From: Cladorhizidae sp. MBARI D1340-BT2
Lineage: Eukaryota; Porifera; Demospongiae; Poecilosclerida; Cladorhizidae
Reading direction: 5' to 3'
Assembly: GCA_028752905.1 (NCBI GenBank)
Contig: JAQNBH010000004.1
Coordinates: 5,576,358-5,640,357 of the forward strand
DNA length: 64,000 nt
Under the pieces are notes generated by a model. That model saw only the letters and a list, made by a program, of their open reading frames with translations, did no database searches and had not been told where the DNA came from. Position numbers and translations under genes: made by a program. Every line of letters begins with the position of its first letter. Within the stretch, counting starts at the first letter, position 1. This document shows, in pieces, positions 33,850-46,739 of the stretch.

Positions 33850-34245
33850 GTTGGCTCGGTGTGACTGGGCTCTATGTAACTCTGGGCTCTGTGTGACTGG
33901 GCTCTATGTAACTCTGGGCTCTGTGTCTGTGTGACTGGGCTCTGTGTGACTGGGCTCTGTGTGCCTGGGCTCTGTGTGACTGGGCTCTGTGAGACTGGGC
34001 TCTGTCTGTGTGACTGGGCTCTGTCTGTGTGACTGGGCTCTGTCTGTGTGACTGGGCTCTGTCTGTGTGCCTGGGCTCTGTGTGACTGGGTTCTGTGAGA
34101 CTGGGCTCTGTGTGACTGGGTTCTGTGTGACTGGGCTCTGTGTGACTCTGGGCTCTGTGTGACTGGGCTCTGTGTGACTCTGGGCTCTGTGTGACTGGGC
34201 TCTGTGTGACTCTGGGCTCTGTGTGACTAGGCTCTGTGTGACTGT
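33850..34245. repeat. ~15-bp minisatellite (GTGTGACTGGGCTCT)
   Basis: About 25 units of GGGCTCTGTGTGACT with variant spacers (CTGTCTGTGTGACT, CTCTGGGCTCTG). Irregular period. Confidence 0.9.
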
Positions 34246-34589
34246 GGTATACTGTGGTTTGAAGTATCTCGGGCTTGGAAGGCCAATAAAAAAAATGTCC
34301 TGCCAGTAGGCCAGTGAGTATTATTCTCCTGATAAAAATGATTGTTTAAAAAATGGCTTGCTGCAATCATAATGACTATATTGTGCAAAATGTTTGGTCT
34401 AGAAGTGGTCCGTGCTAAGAGAAGGTTGCATAATAGTTCTGCTATTTAAACTGCCAGGTGCTGTTGGATGGCTAGGCACTGAATTCCCATCAAGCTGGTC
34501 CCAGTACACGTGCAACTACTTGGCTAGTGCACACCAGCTTGGTTCCACACAGAAGAGAGGGGCTGGACAGTAGCTTGGCTCCATGCCAA

Positions 34590-34900
34590 GCAGGCCTAGA
34601 CACTCACCAGCAGCACTCACCTCATGGCTAGGATAGACACCCACCAGCAGCACTCACCTCATGGCTAGGGTAGGTATCCACCAGCAGCACTCACCTCATG
34701 GCTAGGGTAGGCACCCACCAGCAGCACTCACCTCATGGCTAGGGTAGACACCCACAGCAGCACTCACCTCATGGCTAGGGTAGGCACCCACCAGCAGCAC
34801 TCACCTCATGGCTAGGGTAGACACCCACCAGCAGCACTCACCTCATGGCTAGGGTAGGTATCCACCAGCAGCACTCACCTCATGGCTAGGGTAGGGCCAG
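34590..34900. repeat. 37-bp minisatellite, about 8 copies
   Basis: The unit contains CACTCACCTCATGGCTAGGG and TAGGCACCCACCAGCAG. The period is 37 apart from small indels. Confidence 0.92.
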
Positions 34901-36716
34901 GGCAAGATGAGGTTAGATTTGAGATGTCCCCAACCATTTTTTGTATGTCCTTTGAATTTTTCCGGTGAAAGTTTACCTATAGAGTTGAAATGCGCATACT
35001 CATATTGCCTATCTGTTCTGCGTTTATCAGCGATGAACCGTGGATCTTGAGCTGAGTTTGAGAGGGATGCCATTACAATCTGAACGAAGAAATCGTTTGA
35101 GCAAGGGTGTGAGGATGCTCTAACTGTTTGCAGTGACAGCAGCAGGAAAGGAAACGTGTTTGAAATTAAAAAAATTGTTCAAACTAGCTTGACAAGGTTG
35201 ATGCTCGGTGAGAGAGGACTAACTATGTGGGAGGAAGAAAAGAAACGTCATGCAGCTAGCAACCACCTGAGAGTCATCTGACTCATCCCTGCTCACAACA
35301 TCCTGTTGCGTAATAGCTTAGTAGGTGTTGACAAGGAGTTGTTCTAGATTATTCTAGGACACCTACTGGGGGCCAACAAATAAAAAGGAAATTGTCTGTG
35401 TGTGTCAAGCTTCAGCCTTGTATAGCCACATGCTCTATATAAGCTTCATTAACCCTTCAAATGTCAGTGGACGTGTGCAGCTTCCGAATGAGTCAGTTTA
35501 TGATGATGCCATTATAATTACTCACATGGGGTTTGTAACCATAGCAACCACCCTTAGACTCCTTTAAAGTGCAGGCATTACATCATGCTCTACACACAGG
35601 GTGGAGTAGTGCTGAGCGTGCTATGACAACCAGCAAATGCACGTGAGTCTGGATGCTTCTGCCTTCATGCTTTGATGTTAGTTTCATGCTGCTGGTCTTC
35701 ACATCAATAAACAGCAGCTGTGGTAGCTGTCATTTTTAGTCTTCTCTGGTCATTCATGTCTAGTCCTGCCTAAGCATCACCTGGGAATTCCAGGGTGTTT
35801 GATGCTATCCACTGTTAGGGCGAGGGCGTATTCTTAGATAGGGCTAGGATATTTTAGGACCACGGCTCTGTGTCTACAACAGGTCTAGGGCAAGGGGTGT
35901 TCGGGGCTAGGGGTAACCCGGGGTGAACTAGGAAGGTTGTGCAGCACTACAGCACTACACCCCCAATGGTCCCCCCTATAGTGCCTGCCTTTCATTAGTT
36001 AATATGAATTATATTATCTGCCTCGGTAGGTGTTGGTCTGACCTAATGACCTTTTGGACTCAATAATGTTTAACCACAGCACTTGCTAATTTTGATGGCA
36101 TCTTGCTAACCGGCCTCACACGCCCACTCACATGTAGGACTGCCTTGTCTCGTCTTATTACTTTGTCCAAGTCTATAAATAGCCAGAACTAGCTACCAGA
36201 GACGCTCATTATATACAAATTGGACACGATCTTAATTATTGTAGCAAGCTTACTGGTGTCTCCTCAGTGCCTCTGGCATTGCCTCTGTATGGGAGAACAA
36301 GCCAACCGGGCCAAGCCATGGCCCGCTAATTAGGTTAGAGATAGTGAAATTCACCCATAAACTTACCACCTAGTGCCAGGTGCTTGCATGTTAAATGGTA
36401 TCAGCATCATCTGTTTAATATGCTTAAGTGCAGGGTTAGTTTTGGTGTGGGCGACCCGTTTCTGATTGGCCAGATAGTGATAGCACGCTGTGGCTTTTCA
36501 TTTCTCCTAAGGAATGTACTGCCCGCACAGGTTCCAGGAGCTGCAGGTCGGCAGGTACGAGGAGGAATGTTTTGCCCTAGCCACAAGGTGTTGGGTGTTC
36601 ATTTACATCATTTGTGTTGCACGTTTAATTGGATAGGGCCTCCATTTAACCACCACACCCCCTAATATGTGTGCATGTATGTACACTCATAATTGATAGA
36701 GGTGGCTTTAATTAGA
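34901..36716. other. Intronic, no gene supported
   Basis: Unique sequence. TTAACCCTTCAAATGTCAGT at about 35449 looks like a piggyBac-type left end, but no partner end is visible. A short coding-like frame at 36513-36630 (YCPHRFQELQVGRYEEECFA) has no splice support. Confidence 0.4.
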
Positions 36717-37268
36717 CAGTACAAAAGAGAACTGGCTGCATAGTCATTAGAGGAGAGAGAACTGGCTGCAGAGTCCGTAGAGGAGAGAGAACTGGCTGCA
36801 TAGTCAGTAGAGGAGAGAGAACTGGCTGCATAGTCAGTAGAGGAGAGAGAACTGGCTGCATAGTCAGTAGAGGAGAGAGAACTGGCTGCAGAGTCCGTAG
36901 AGGAGAGAGAACTGGCTGCATAGTCAGTAGAGGAGAGAGAACTGGCTGCATAGTCAGTAGAGGAGAGAGAACTGGCTGCATAGTCAGTAGAGGAGAGAGA
37001 ACTGGCTGCACAGTCAGTAGAGGAGAGAGAACTGGCTGCACAGTCAGTAGAGGAGAGAGAACTGGCTGCATAGTCAGTAGAGGAGAGAGAACTGGCTGCA
37101 TAGTCAGTAGAGGAGAGAGAACTGGCTGCATAGTCAGTAGAGGAGAGAGAACTGGCTGCATAGTCAGTAGAGGAGAGAGAACTGGCTGCATAGTCGGTAG
37201 AGGAGAGAGAACTGGCTGCATGGTCAGTAGAGGAGAGAGAACTGGCTGCACAGTCAGTAGAGAAGAGA
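36717..37268 (-). repeat. 30-bp minisatellite, about 18 copies, minus orientation
   Basis: The unit is ACTGGCTGCATAGTCAGTAG plus AGGAGAGAGA. In reverse complement it is the same unit (CTACTGACTATGCAGCCAGT) that forms the array at 54075-56365. Variants (GAGTCCG, CACAGTC) parallel variants in the other array. Confidence 0.97.
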
Positions 37269-39920
37269 GAAGCTGAACAGTAATGAGGCACACCTGTTGA
37301 CCAGGTAATTCTGGCCACAAGCAAGGTTTGCTTGAATGTTTTTAAAAGCGAGACTTACTTTGTATGGCAGACCAAGTGACAGGCTTGGCCCGCAGCTTTC
37401 TACCCACAAAATGCTGTTATGTGAAGCAATCAGACACCAGCCTCCCCCACCCCTTAGTACTGGTGGGATGACTACCACATTGAGCTATTTTGGTAGCTCC
37501 TACAGGTGGTATATATCTACCTCCTTATTAGTCATGAGAAGGGGGGGGTTACCAGGCAGCACTGTTGCCTAGGCAGCAGTCTAAATACCTAACATTACTT
37601 CCCAATTAAAGCATTTTACACCTAGTGTGTAATTTTTAATTATTTAATTAGATTTAAGGCCCATTAAAAACAATTGGAGTGCTCTGACCTCTGCCAGCAG
37701 CAGGTGCCTTTATATAGACTGGCCTACTAGGAAGAGCTAATTTTCTCCAGCTGTAGAGGTGATGTGGTTACGTGACTTCATCCAGCACCTTGCTTCCCTT
37801 AGCTCCACAGCAACTAGATTTGTTATGGCTAGCTAATCTACCGGAAAAGCATGAATGTTTGTCAAGTACGGATGTTCTGGTTAGTTTGCTGGAAGATGGC
37901 TACTTAACATTGTGCAAGCACTTGCATAGTCCATGGAATGTGCATGCATAGTTGATCTCTTGTAGGTATGGATGTACGGATTGGTAGGTCTATTACCGGG
38001 CTTGCTAGGAGAGATGATGCCGAGGTGGATTTGTTGAGGTACACAGCTTGGAGAATGGAGAATGTCCCACATGTAAAGAAACACTGGCCTTCTTGCAGGA
38101 GGGAGAGATGAGGTCAGGATATGTGCTTATCGAGAGAAACACTGGCCTTCTTGCAGGGGGGAGAGATGTGCTCAGGACATGTGCTTATCGAGAGAAGGCA
38201 AGAACCAACAGTGGAGCAGTCTCTTAGCTGACAAGCTGTCCCCAACAGAGTGTGCCCAGAAACCATCTTGTATCTCCAACTTGTACGACTATTTTTCAGC
38301 TGACATAAAATACATTTCTTGGTAAAACAAAAATGCTGATTGAATGGGAAACGTCAGATTATTATATTTCTCCGTTGACACCTTGCATGACTAATGGCAC
38401 TCAGAAGCTCTCAATAATCTGACTGTCGTCATGCTCTCTTAATTCAGCTAACTGGGCGTGGCCAAGTGGCTAGTAGAGCTCCTCCTCTATTTCAAGTCTA
38501 GGTTGTCCATAAGTTTGGTGGTGGGTGGGGCTGGTCAAGGTCTGCTGCGGTGCTTGGGGCGGGTGTCTTGTGGAGTGAGGGACCAGAGAGCAGTGTGCGA
38601 TGTGGAGGCATTTAACACGTGTGAGGTTGGTCTGGCGGATCACACACGCACTCACACATGCAAACAAGGAGTGTGGTCAAATTCTAAATTTTATGTGACT
38701 CCCACAGGTTTAATAACGGAACATAAAATTATGATTAATTGAATCTGTGAGATCACGCGTCCATACTAGTTGGATTGGTGTGGATTGGGTTGCATATCAA
38801 TTATCAACTGCCTCCACTCCTGCAGAAGTGGCGTCAATGCCAGGAGCTTGTGGGGTCTATGCAAGGTGTGACTAACTCTCAGCTTCTTTGACCTGTGCAT
38901 GTGCGATCTCGACCTCTTGTAAATTCTTATGCACAATTATACACCAAAGGTGTGAAAAAATACATTGCCTCTAATCCCAGACTCTTTTTCTGAAAATGTT
39001 TGTGTGTGGGGGGGGGGGGGGGGGGAGGGGTGGGAATTTTTCACACATAAGTGATAGAAATTATCTCCAAAAGCAGTTTTCTGCACAGATTAGGGGGCCA
39101 GTATTTATCTGTGGTGTGTGCATCAGTTTTGTTGGTGTGTTTTATCAAGAAGACCTTTAAAGACTGGGTTTTGCCATGGCAACCATGGACCTCAGCTCAG
39201 GAAGTAGAACAAGGTGAATGACATGACAGACCCAAAACTAACCAGATCATGACCAGATAATGCTTTACATGTGGAAGGCCAAGGATGACTTTTGCTTCGT
39301 CTCCCAGACTACCTCCCAGCCTACATTCCCAGGGAAGAACCTCATGCAGATGTCCTGGGGTGATTACTGATTAATGGATAGCCCTAGATACCGCCATTGT
39401 TAGTCCAGAATCTGTAAGGTCGTGTACACAAATTGCTGCTCATTCCCTTTGAAGTGATACAAGATCACTTTAATTACCCTTTGAGAATCCCAGGTCATGG
39501 CAGGATCACCCAGGTCATGGCCGGATCACCACGTCGTAGGGTCACTCAAGTCCAGGCTTGACAACTTTTAAGGCATCTCTATTTGTCTTCGCTAGTTTGT
39601 GCACTCCTTGAACCTCGTTGAACCCTCGTGGTTGGATAAGGGACACCTCAGGTCGGTGCGCTAACAGTTGTTGTTTGCCAAGTTCTCCTTGATTGCCGAA
39701 CCTTCGGAGAGCACATATTTGTCTTGAAGCCTTGAACAGTAATAGATGCTTAATAACCCTTCTCAAGATTCTGATATGATTATAAGTGATGTTAGGGTGC
39801 ATTGTTCTTCATGTTGAGGTTTTGTTCAAGTTGGTCATCCCGGTGATTCCCACTGTTCCGGGACACTGCTGTTCCCAGCAACAGGTTAATCTGGTACACT
39901 TAATGTTCCAGTATTCATGT
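37269..39920. other. Intronic, no gene supported
   Basis: It contains a ~65-bp direct duplication at about 38075-38200 (GAAACACTGGCCTTCTTGCA, ATGTGCTTATCGAGAG), a poly-G run at about 39008-39025 and a short duplication CAGGTCATGGC.GGATCACC at about 39490. No exon of the flanking gene is needed here because the exons on both sides are phase-compatible. Confidence 0.5.
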
Positions 39921-39924
39921 CCTG

Positions 39925-41025
39925 GGAGACCATTTAAGGGGGCATTTTTTTATTGTTTACACTTGGCGCCTCAGTGACAAGTGTTTCTGCTTTGGGGGGC
40001 ATTTTTATTAAGGGGGCATTTTTTTATTGTTTACACTTGATGCCTCAGTGACAAGTGTTTCTGCTTTGGGGGGCATTTTTATTAAGGGGGCATTTTTATT
40101 GTTTACACTCATTTGATGCCTCAGTGACAAGTGTTTCTGCTTTGGGGGGCATTTTTATTAAGGGGGCATTTTTTATTGTCTACACTTGATGCCTCAGTGA
40201 CAAGTGTTTCTGCTTTGGGGGGCATTTTTATTAAGGGGGCATTTTTTATTGTCTACACTTGATGCCTCAGTGACAAGTGTTTCTGCTTTGGGGGGCATTT
40301 TTATTAAGGGGGCATTTTTATTGTTTACACTCACTTGATGCCTCAGTGACAAATGTTTCTGCTTTGGGGGGCATTTTTATAAAGGGGGCATTTTTTTATT
40401 GTTTACACTTGATGCCTCTGTTTCTGCTTTGGGGGGCATTGGGGCATTTTTTTATTGTTTACACTTGATGCCTCAGTGACATGTCTATTTTTATTGAGGG
40501 GGCATTTTTTATTGTTTACATTTGATGTCTCAGTGACAAGTGTTTCTGCTTTGGGGTGGGGCATTTTTATTGAGGGGGCACTTTTATTGTTTACACTTGA
40601 TGCCTCAGTGACAAGTCTTTCTGCTTTGGGGGGCATTTTTATTGAGGGGGCATTTTTATTGTTTACACTTGATGCCTCAGTGACAAGTGTTTCTGCTTTG
40701 GGGGGCATTTTTATTAAGGGGGCATTTTTTATTGTTTACACTTGATGCCTCAGTGACAAGTGTTTCTGCTTTGGGGGGCATTTTTATTAAGGGGGCATTT
40801 TTTATTTATTGTTTACACTTAATGCCTCAGGCAAGTCTTTCTGCCCTTGGGGAGCATATTTATTAAGGGCGAGCATTTTTTATTTATTGAATGCCTCGGT
40901 GACAAGTCTTTCTTCCCTTGGGGGGCATTTTTATTTATTGTTTACACTTAATGATTGTTTACACTTAATGCCTCAGTGACAAGTCCTTGGGGGGGCATTT
41001 TTATTAAGGGGGCATTTTTATATAG
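39925..41025. repeat. ~73-bp minisatellite, about 14 copies
   Basis: The unit contains GGGGGGCATTTTTATTAAGG, GGGCATTTTTTATTGTTTAC, ACTTGATGCCTCAGTGACAA and GTGTTTCTGCTTT. Later copies are increasingly diverged and shortened. Confidence 0.95.
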
Positions 41026-42378
41026 ATCACACCTACTGGCGTCAGGAGGAGATATTTCTTGTCATAGCTGCCATATTTATTATCACATTTAATTAGACAC
41101 CGTGCTCGAGATCATGTTTGAGAGTGTGTGTGTATGCTTACATTGATTCCTGCAACATGCCACTGGTCAGATTACCGTGTCAAGACCGGCAACTGTGCGT
41201 AGATGTCTGTCTCTCTTGCTCTCAAAGTGGATGTTAAACGCCTTCAAACTATTTGGACATGGATAAAACAAACTGATGTCCTTACGCTGTGATCCTTGTA
41301 TGCAGAGGTGGATGGAATTTCCATTTTTAGCACCAGTTTTGTAATCAGCAGGACAGTGAGCAACTTAGGGCTTCAACATTTGTATAGTTCATGGTTGGTA
41401 TGTGATTGTTTGGTAAAGAATGCTAAACGGTCCTTGTTCGGGTTGGAAAAAATGGACGCCCATGTTTTGAGGACACGGCTGTATGTCTTGGGTTTCTCCA
41501 AATAAGAGTTCTCGACATAAGATTTTTTTGTGCTCAGCATTTCAATATGCTAAGGAACATGAATTGCGTGTTCCTACCTTGCCCGAGGGCTAATTCTGTC
41601 CCATGATCAACATTATTACTTCCCTCACCGGCTTCCGTGGACGCTCTCAGAATAACGGGAATTTTACCACCTCAAGAGGAAGAAGGGGTAATTATCCGGT
41701 GTCTAATTGTGTCAGTGTCAAGAAGTAATATGATAATGATTACCACTAATTAGAGTCATGCAGTAGGTTCCAGGCCAGTCTGGTGGCCTTGACACCTACC
41801 ATTGCCATTCCTGGAAATTCTGCCACACCGATTGGGGAGGGGCTTCTTGTTGTCAACAGAACCCAGCTGCCATCAAATCATATCTTCCTGAAGATGCAAC
41901 TTTTGAGAAATGGATTTGTATCTATTTGATGTGGTTTCTGAAGCTAAAGCCAGTTTGGTAGTGTCAGCAATCCATCCCCTGAGTGCAGGCAACAACCAGA
42001 TAGGGAGAGAGCTAGCCTTCATGCCACCTCATGCACTTCACTAAATACTTATTAATTATTCACATACACACACACATATATATGCACACCTGTAATTGGC
42101 AAGAGACCCACCCACACATGGAGGGTTGCTGTGTGGAGCAGTTCTCCTTACAAGGTCCAAGTTGTTTGGCATCTCTTGGAACTAAGTGCTGACAGGTGCC
42201 AGTGAGCAGGTGTGGGCTCATCTAGAGGAGTGGTTCATGATGTGTATACGAGTACGAGGAACCTGGTTTGTTATGGTGTGTGTGAGTGTGCACACATGTA
42301 TATGGAGATGGGAGTGGTAGTATCTGATGGAGTTTTCATTGTATAATGATTTGGTGTCAGTTTTACTGTTGTAGATTG
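41026..42378. other. Intronic, no gene supported
   Basis: Unique sequence with a (CA)n/TATATA run near 42062-42082. The frame at 41296-41505 has no recognisable family. Confidence 0.45.
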
Positions 42379-43735
42379 CAACTGCCACTACCTGCCATCT
42401 CCTCCTCCTTACCTGCCATCTCCTCCTCCTTACCTGCCATCTCCTCCTCCTTACCTGCCATCTCCCCCCTCCTTACCTGCCATCTCCTCCTCCTTACCTG
42501 CCATCTCCTCCTCCTTACCTGCCATCTCCTCCTCCTTACCTGCCATCTCCTCCTTACCTGCCATCTCCTCCTCCTTACCTGCCATCTCCCTCCTTACCTG
42601 CCATCTCCTTACCTGCCATCTCCTCCTCCTTACCTGCCATCTCCTCCCTCCTTACCTGCCATCTCCTCCCTCCTTACCTGCCATCTCCTCCTCCTTACCT
42701 GCCATCTCCTCCTCCTTACCTGCCATCTCCTCCTCCTTACCTGCCATCTCCTCCTTACCTGCCATCTTCTCCCTCCTTACCTGCCATCTCCTCCCTCCTT
42801 ACCTGCCATCTCCTCCCTCCTTACCTGCCATCTCCTCCCTCCTTACCTGCCATCTTCTCCTCCTTACCTGCCATCTCCTCCTCCTTACCTGCCATCTCTT
42901 CCTCCTTACCTGCCATCTCCCTCCTTACCTGCCATCTCCTCCTCCTTACCTGCCATCTCCTTACCTGCCATCTCCTCCTCCTTACCTGCCATCTCCTTAC
43001 CTGCCATCTTCTCCCTCCTTACCTGCCATCTCCCTCCTTACCTGCCATCTCCTCCCTCCTTACCAGCCATCTCCTCCTCTCCTTACCTGCCATCTCCTCT
43101 CCTTACCTGCCATCTCCTCCTCCTTACCTGCCATCTCCTCCCTCCTTACCAGCCATCTCCTCCTCCTTACCTGCCATCTCCTCCCTCCTTACCTGCCATC
43201 TCCTCTCCTTACCTGCCATCTCCTCCTCCTTACCTGCCATCTCCTCCCTCCTTACCTGCCATCTCCTCCTCCTTACCTGCCATCTCCTCTCCTTACCTGC
43301 CATCTCCTCCTCCTTACCTGCCATCTCCTCCCCTCCTTACCTGCCATCTCCTCCTCCTTACCTGCCATCTCCTCCCTCCTTACCTGCCATCTCCTCCTCC
43401 TTGCCTGCCATCTCCTCCTCCTTACCTGCCATCTCCTCCTCCTTACCTGCCATCTCCTCCTCCTTACCTGCCATCTCCTCTCTCCTTACCTGCCATCTCC
43501 CTCCTTACCTGCCATCTCCTCCTCCTTACCTGCCATCTCCTCCACTCCTTACCTGCCATCTCCTCATCCTTACCTGCCATCTCCTCCTCCTTACCTGCCA
43601 TCTCCTCCTCCTTACCTGCCATCTCCTCCACTCCTTACCTGCCATCTCCTCCACTCCTTACCTGCCATCTCCTCCACTCCTTACCTGCCATCTCCTCTCT
43701 CCTTACCTGCTATCTCTTACTTCTCCCGAGATGAT
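42379..43735. repeat. ~18-bp pyrimidine-rich minisatellite, about 75 copies
   Basis: The unit is CTCCTCCTTACCTGCCAT, with frequent loss or gain of CTC blocks (15-22 bases). In reverse complement every unit reads GGCAG|GTAAGG, a strong 5' splice-site consensus. Leucine/proline/serine-rich frames over it are artefacts. Confidence 0.95.
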
Positions 43736-44340
43736 ACCTTCAACATGTTCTATGCACTCTCCTCCTTATTAGGTTCCCTGCACTCTAATTCTTCTCATCC
43801 TCTCCTCCCTCCAACTTTCCTAATGTTCCCTCCCCCTCCCCCTCCCCCTCCCCCTCCCCCTCCCCCTCCCTTGTCTCCCCTCCCTCCTCACCCCATCTCC
43901 CTCTCCCTCAACTTTCCTCCTTCTTCGCCACTCCCCCCCTCCTCCCACCTCCTCATCACTAACTCTCCGATCCCTCTCCCTCCTAACCCTCCCTCCTCAC
44001 CCTCCTACCCTCCCTCCTAACCCTCCCTCCTAACCCTCCCTCCTCTCCCTCCCTCCTCTCCCTCCTACCCTCCCTCCTCTCCCTCCCTCCTCTCCCTCCC
44101 TCCTCTCCCTCCCTCCTCTCCCTCCCTCCTCTCCCTCCTCAGCCCTCACCCTACCTCCCCATCCTTTCCTCCTCACCACTCCCTCCCCACCCCGCCTTCC
44201 TTACACCTCCCCCTCCCTCACATCTCCCCTCGCCTCCCTCTTCATCCTTAACTCACCTTCTTAACTACCCTCATGCTCATCTTTCCTCCCTCCCCTCTCT
44301 GCTCCTCTTTCTCACATATCCTCCATCTTCTTCTCCACAT
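43736..44340. repeat. Polypyrimidine tract (CCCTCCT-rich)
   Basis: A C/T-rich region with (CCCCCT)n at about 43829-43870 and CTCCCTCCCTC repeats to about 44140, fading out near 44340. It directly follows the 18-bp array. Confidence 0.9.
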
Positions 44341-44739
44341 TACCACTCATCCCAACACCCATCCCTTAACAATATTGACCGCATGGGTCATTAAGGTGTG
44401 TCTAGTTGACGTTTATGGCAAAGGAAAGATCATCGACCACAAGCAAGCTCTGTACTGGCTAGGCACAGTTGCCATGGTAATCATGTAAAGGAGTGACAAG
44501 AAAAAGACTCCCAATTATACAACAGAAAACAAATTATACACAAATAGATATTGATTCCCCATCCTCCACAGCTGCTCTTCTGGTTGTAAGAGAAGGAAGG
44601 AATGGACTGAGCTCCATTCTGGGGGCAGCTTTCTTTGACAGAATACCTATAACTAAAAATTTAAATATTCTGTACAAATTGACCTGTTCTATTGGATGCT
44701 AATAGCAAGCAATCCAGCTACTGGTTATCTCAAGCCTGC
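44341..44739. other. Intronic, no gene supported
   Basis: Unique sequence. The frame ending at 44488 is not bounded by convincing splice sites. Confidence 0.5.
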
Positions 44740-46165
44740 CTCTCAAGTCTGGTTATCTCAGCCTTCATCAGGAATAATGGCTAGTGCTCTAGCTTTCATC
44801 AGGAATAATGACTAGATGCTCTAGTCTTCATCAGGAATAATGGCTAGAGCATAGCTTTCATCAGGTATATTGACTAGATACCATAGCCTTCATCAGGAAT
44901 AATGACTAGATGCTCTAGCCTCCATCAGGAATAGTGACTAGATGCTCTAACCTTCATCAGGAATAATGACTAGATGCTCTAGCCTTCATCAGGAATAATG
45001 ACTAGATGCTCTAGCCTTCATCAGGAATAATGACTACATGCCCTAGCCTTCATCAGGAATAATGACTAGAGCATAGCTTTCATCAGGTATATTGACTAGA
45101 TACCATAGCCTTCATCAGGAATAATGACTAGATGCTCTAGCCTCCATCAGGAATAATGACTAGATGCTCTAGCCTCCATCAGGAATAGTGACTAGATGCT
45201 CTAACCTTCATCAGGAATAATGACTAGATGCTCTAGCCTTCATCAGGAATAATGACTAGATGCTCTAGCCTCCATCAGGAATAATGACTAGATGCTCTAG
45301 CCTTCATCAGGAATAATGACTAGATGCTCTAGCCTCCATCAGGAATAATGACTAGATGCTCTAGCCTCCATCAGGAATAATGACTAGATGCTCTAGCCTC
45401 CATCAGGAATAATGACTAGATGCTCTAGCCTCCATCAGGAATAATGACTAGATGCTCTAGCCTTCATCAGGAATAATGACTAGATGCTCTAGCCTTCATC
45501 AGGAATAATGACTAGATGCTCTAGCCTTCATCAGGAATAATGACTAGATGCTCTAGCCTCCATCAGGAATAATGACTAGATGCTCTAGCCTCCATCAGGA
45601 ATAATGACTAGATGCTCTAGCCTCCATCAGGAATAATGACTAGATGCTCTAGCCTCCATCAGGAATAATGACTAGATGCTCTAGCCTCCATCAGGAATAA
45701 TGACTAGATGCTCTAGCCTCCATCAGGAATAATGACTAGATGCTCTAGCCTTCATCAGGAATAATGACTAGATGCTCTAGCCTTCGTCAGGAATAATGAC
45801 TAGATGCCCTAGCCTTCATCAGGAATAATGACTAGATGCCCTAGCCTTCATCAGGAATAATGACTAGATGCCCTAGCCTTCATCAGGAATAATGACTAGA
45901 TGCTCTAGCCTTCGTCAGGAATAATGACTAGATGCCCTAGCTTTCATCAAGAATAATGACTAGATGCCCTAGCCTTCATCAGGAATAATGACTAGATGCT
46001 CTAGCCTTCACCAGGAATAATGACTAGATGCCCTAGCCTTCGTCAGGAATAATGACTAGATGCCCTAGCTTTCATCAAGAATAATGACTTGATGCCCTAG
46101 CCTTCATCAGGAATAATGACTAGATGCTCTAGCCTCCATCAGGAATAATGATTAAATGCTCTACG
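44740..46165. repeat. 32-bp minisatellite, about 44 copies
   Basis: The unit is TTCATCAGGAATAATGACTA plus GATGCTCTAGCC, the same unit and orientation as the array at 60466-64000. The first units are degenerate and lack a junction to the element-end fragment seen at 17026 and 60376. On the minus strand each unit contains CTGATGA and a GGCTAG/CTAGTC hairpin. Confidence 0.97.
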
Positions 46166-46739
46166 AGCTGCTAGACTAATGTGAGGTTGATACATAGCTA
46201 ACTCCCCTCGATGAGAGCCACACCCAGGAACATGTGAGGTGCATGTGACAGGATGTGGCAGCAAAGAATGGGAAGGGTGTGTGGTTGATAATAACTTTAA
46301 TATACATAATATATATTTATAAGGATTTTTCCCTCCAAGCATGTTGGACACCTTCCGCATCCAGTAGAGCTGCTCAGTCAATCTCTCATTAGGACTCAAA
46401 AGTGTTGCAAAAATTAGAAAGGAGTGCCTCATGCCTCATGCATGCTATGTTTCAACTCTGTGTGTGTGCATGCATGTGAGTGTGCATGCATGTGTATGTG
46501 CATGCATGTGTGTGTACATGCATGTGTGTGTGGTGTCACGCTCCAATCAAAGGGTGCTCACAAACGGTAAATGATCACCAAAGCATTCCCCCCTTCCCTC
46601 CTCCCCACACCAATTTTCTCTGGAGGGGGTCGTGTCAATAATTGTACCAAAACTCTTGCATCTCTTCTCGTATAAAAATCCGCCCCCTTCTTCTCCCTAT
46701 GATGTCCACTACGTTATCAAACATCCGTGTCTTCTGCAG
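46166..46739. other. Intronic; TG/CATG-rich stretch then 3' splice site
   Basis: GTGTGTGCATGCATG repeats lie at about 46459-46532. From 46580 the sequence turns C/T-rich (CCCCCTTCCCTCC, CCCCCTTCTTCTCCC) and ends in the acceptor TTCTGCAG (AG at 46738-46739). Confidence 0.7.

Noticed and set aside
35449..35475. TTAACCCTTCAAATGTCAGT as a second piggyBac left end
   Set aside because: No matching right end or transposase found nearby; TTAACCC alone occurs by chance.
36513..36635. Coding-like frame YCPHRFQELQVGRYEEECFA
   Set aside because: No convincing acceptor in phase, and flanking myosin exons are already phase-compatible; kept only as a note.
42346..43772. 462-codon Leu/Pro/Ser frame
   Set aside because: Artefact of an 18-bp CTCC-rich array.
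44740..46165. CRISPR-like array (regular 32-bp repeat)
   Set aside because: No unique spacers between repeats; it is a head-to-tail minisatellite in a eukaryotic intron.
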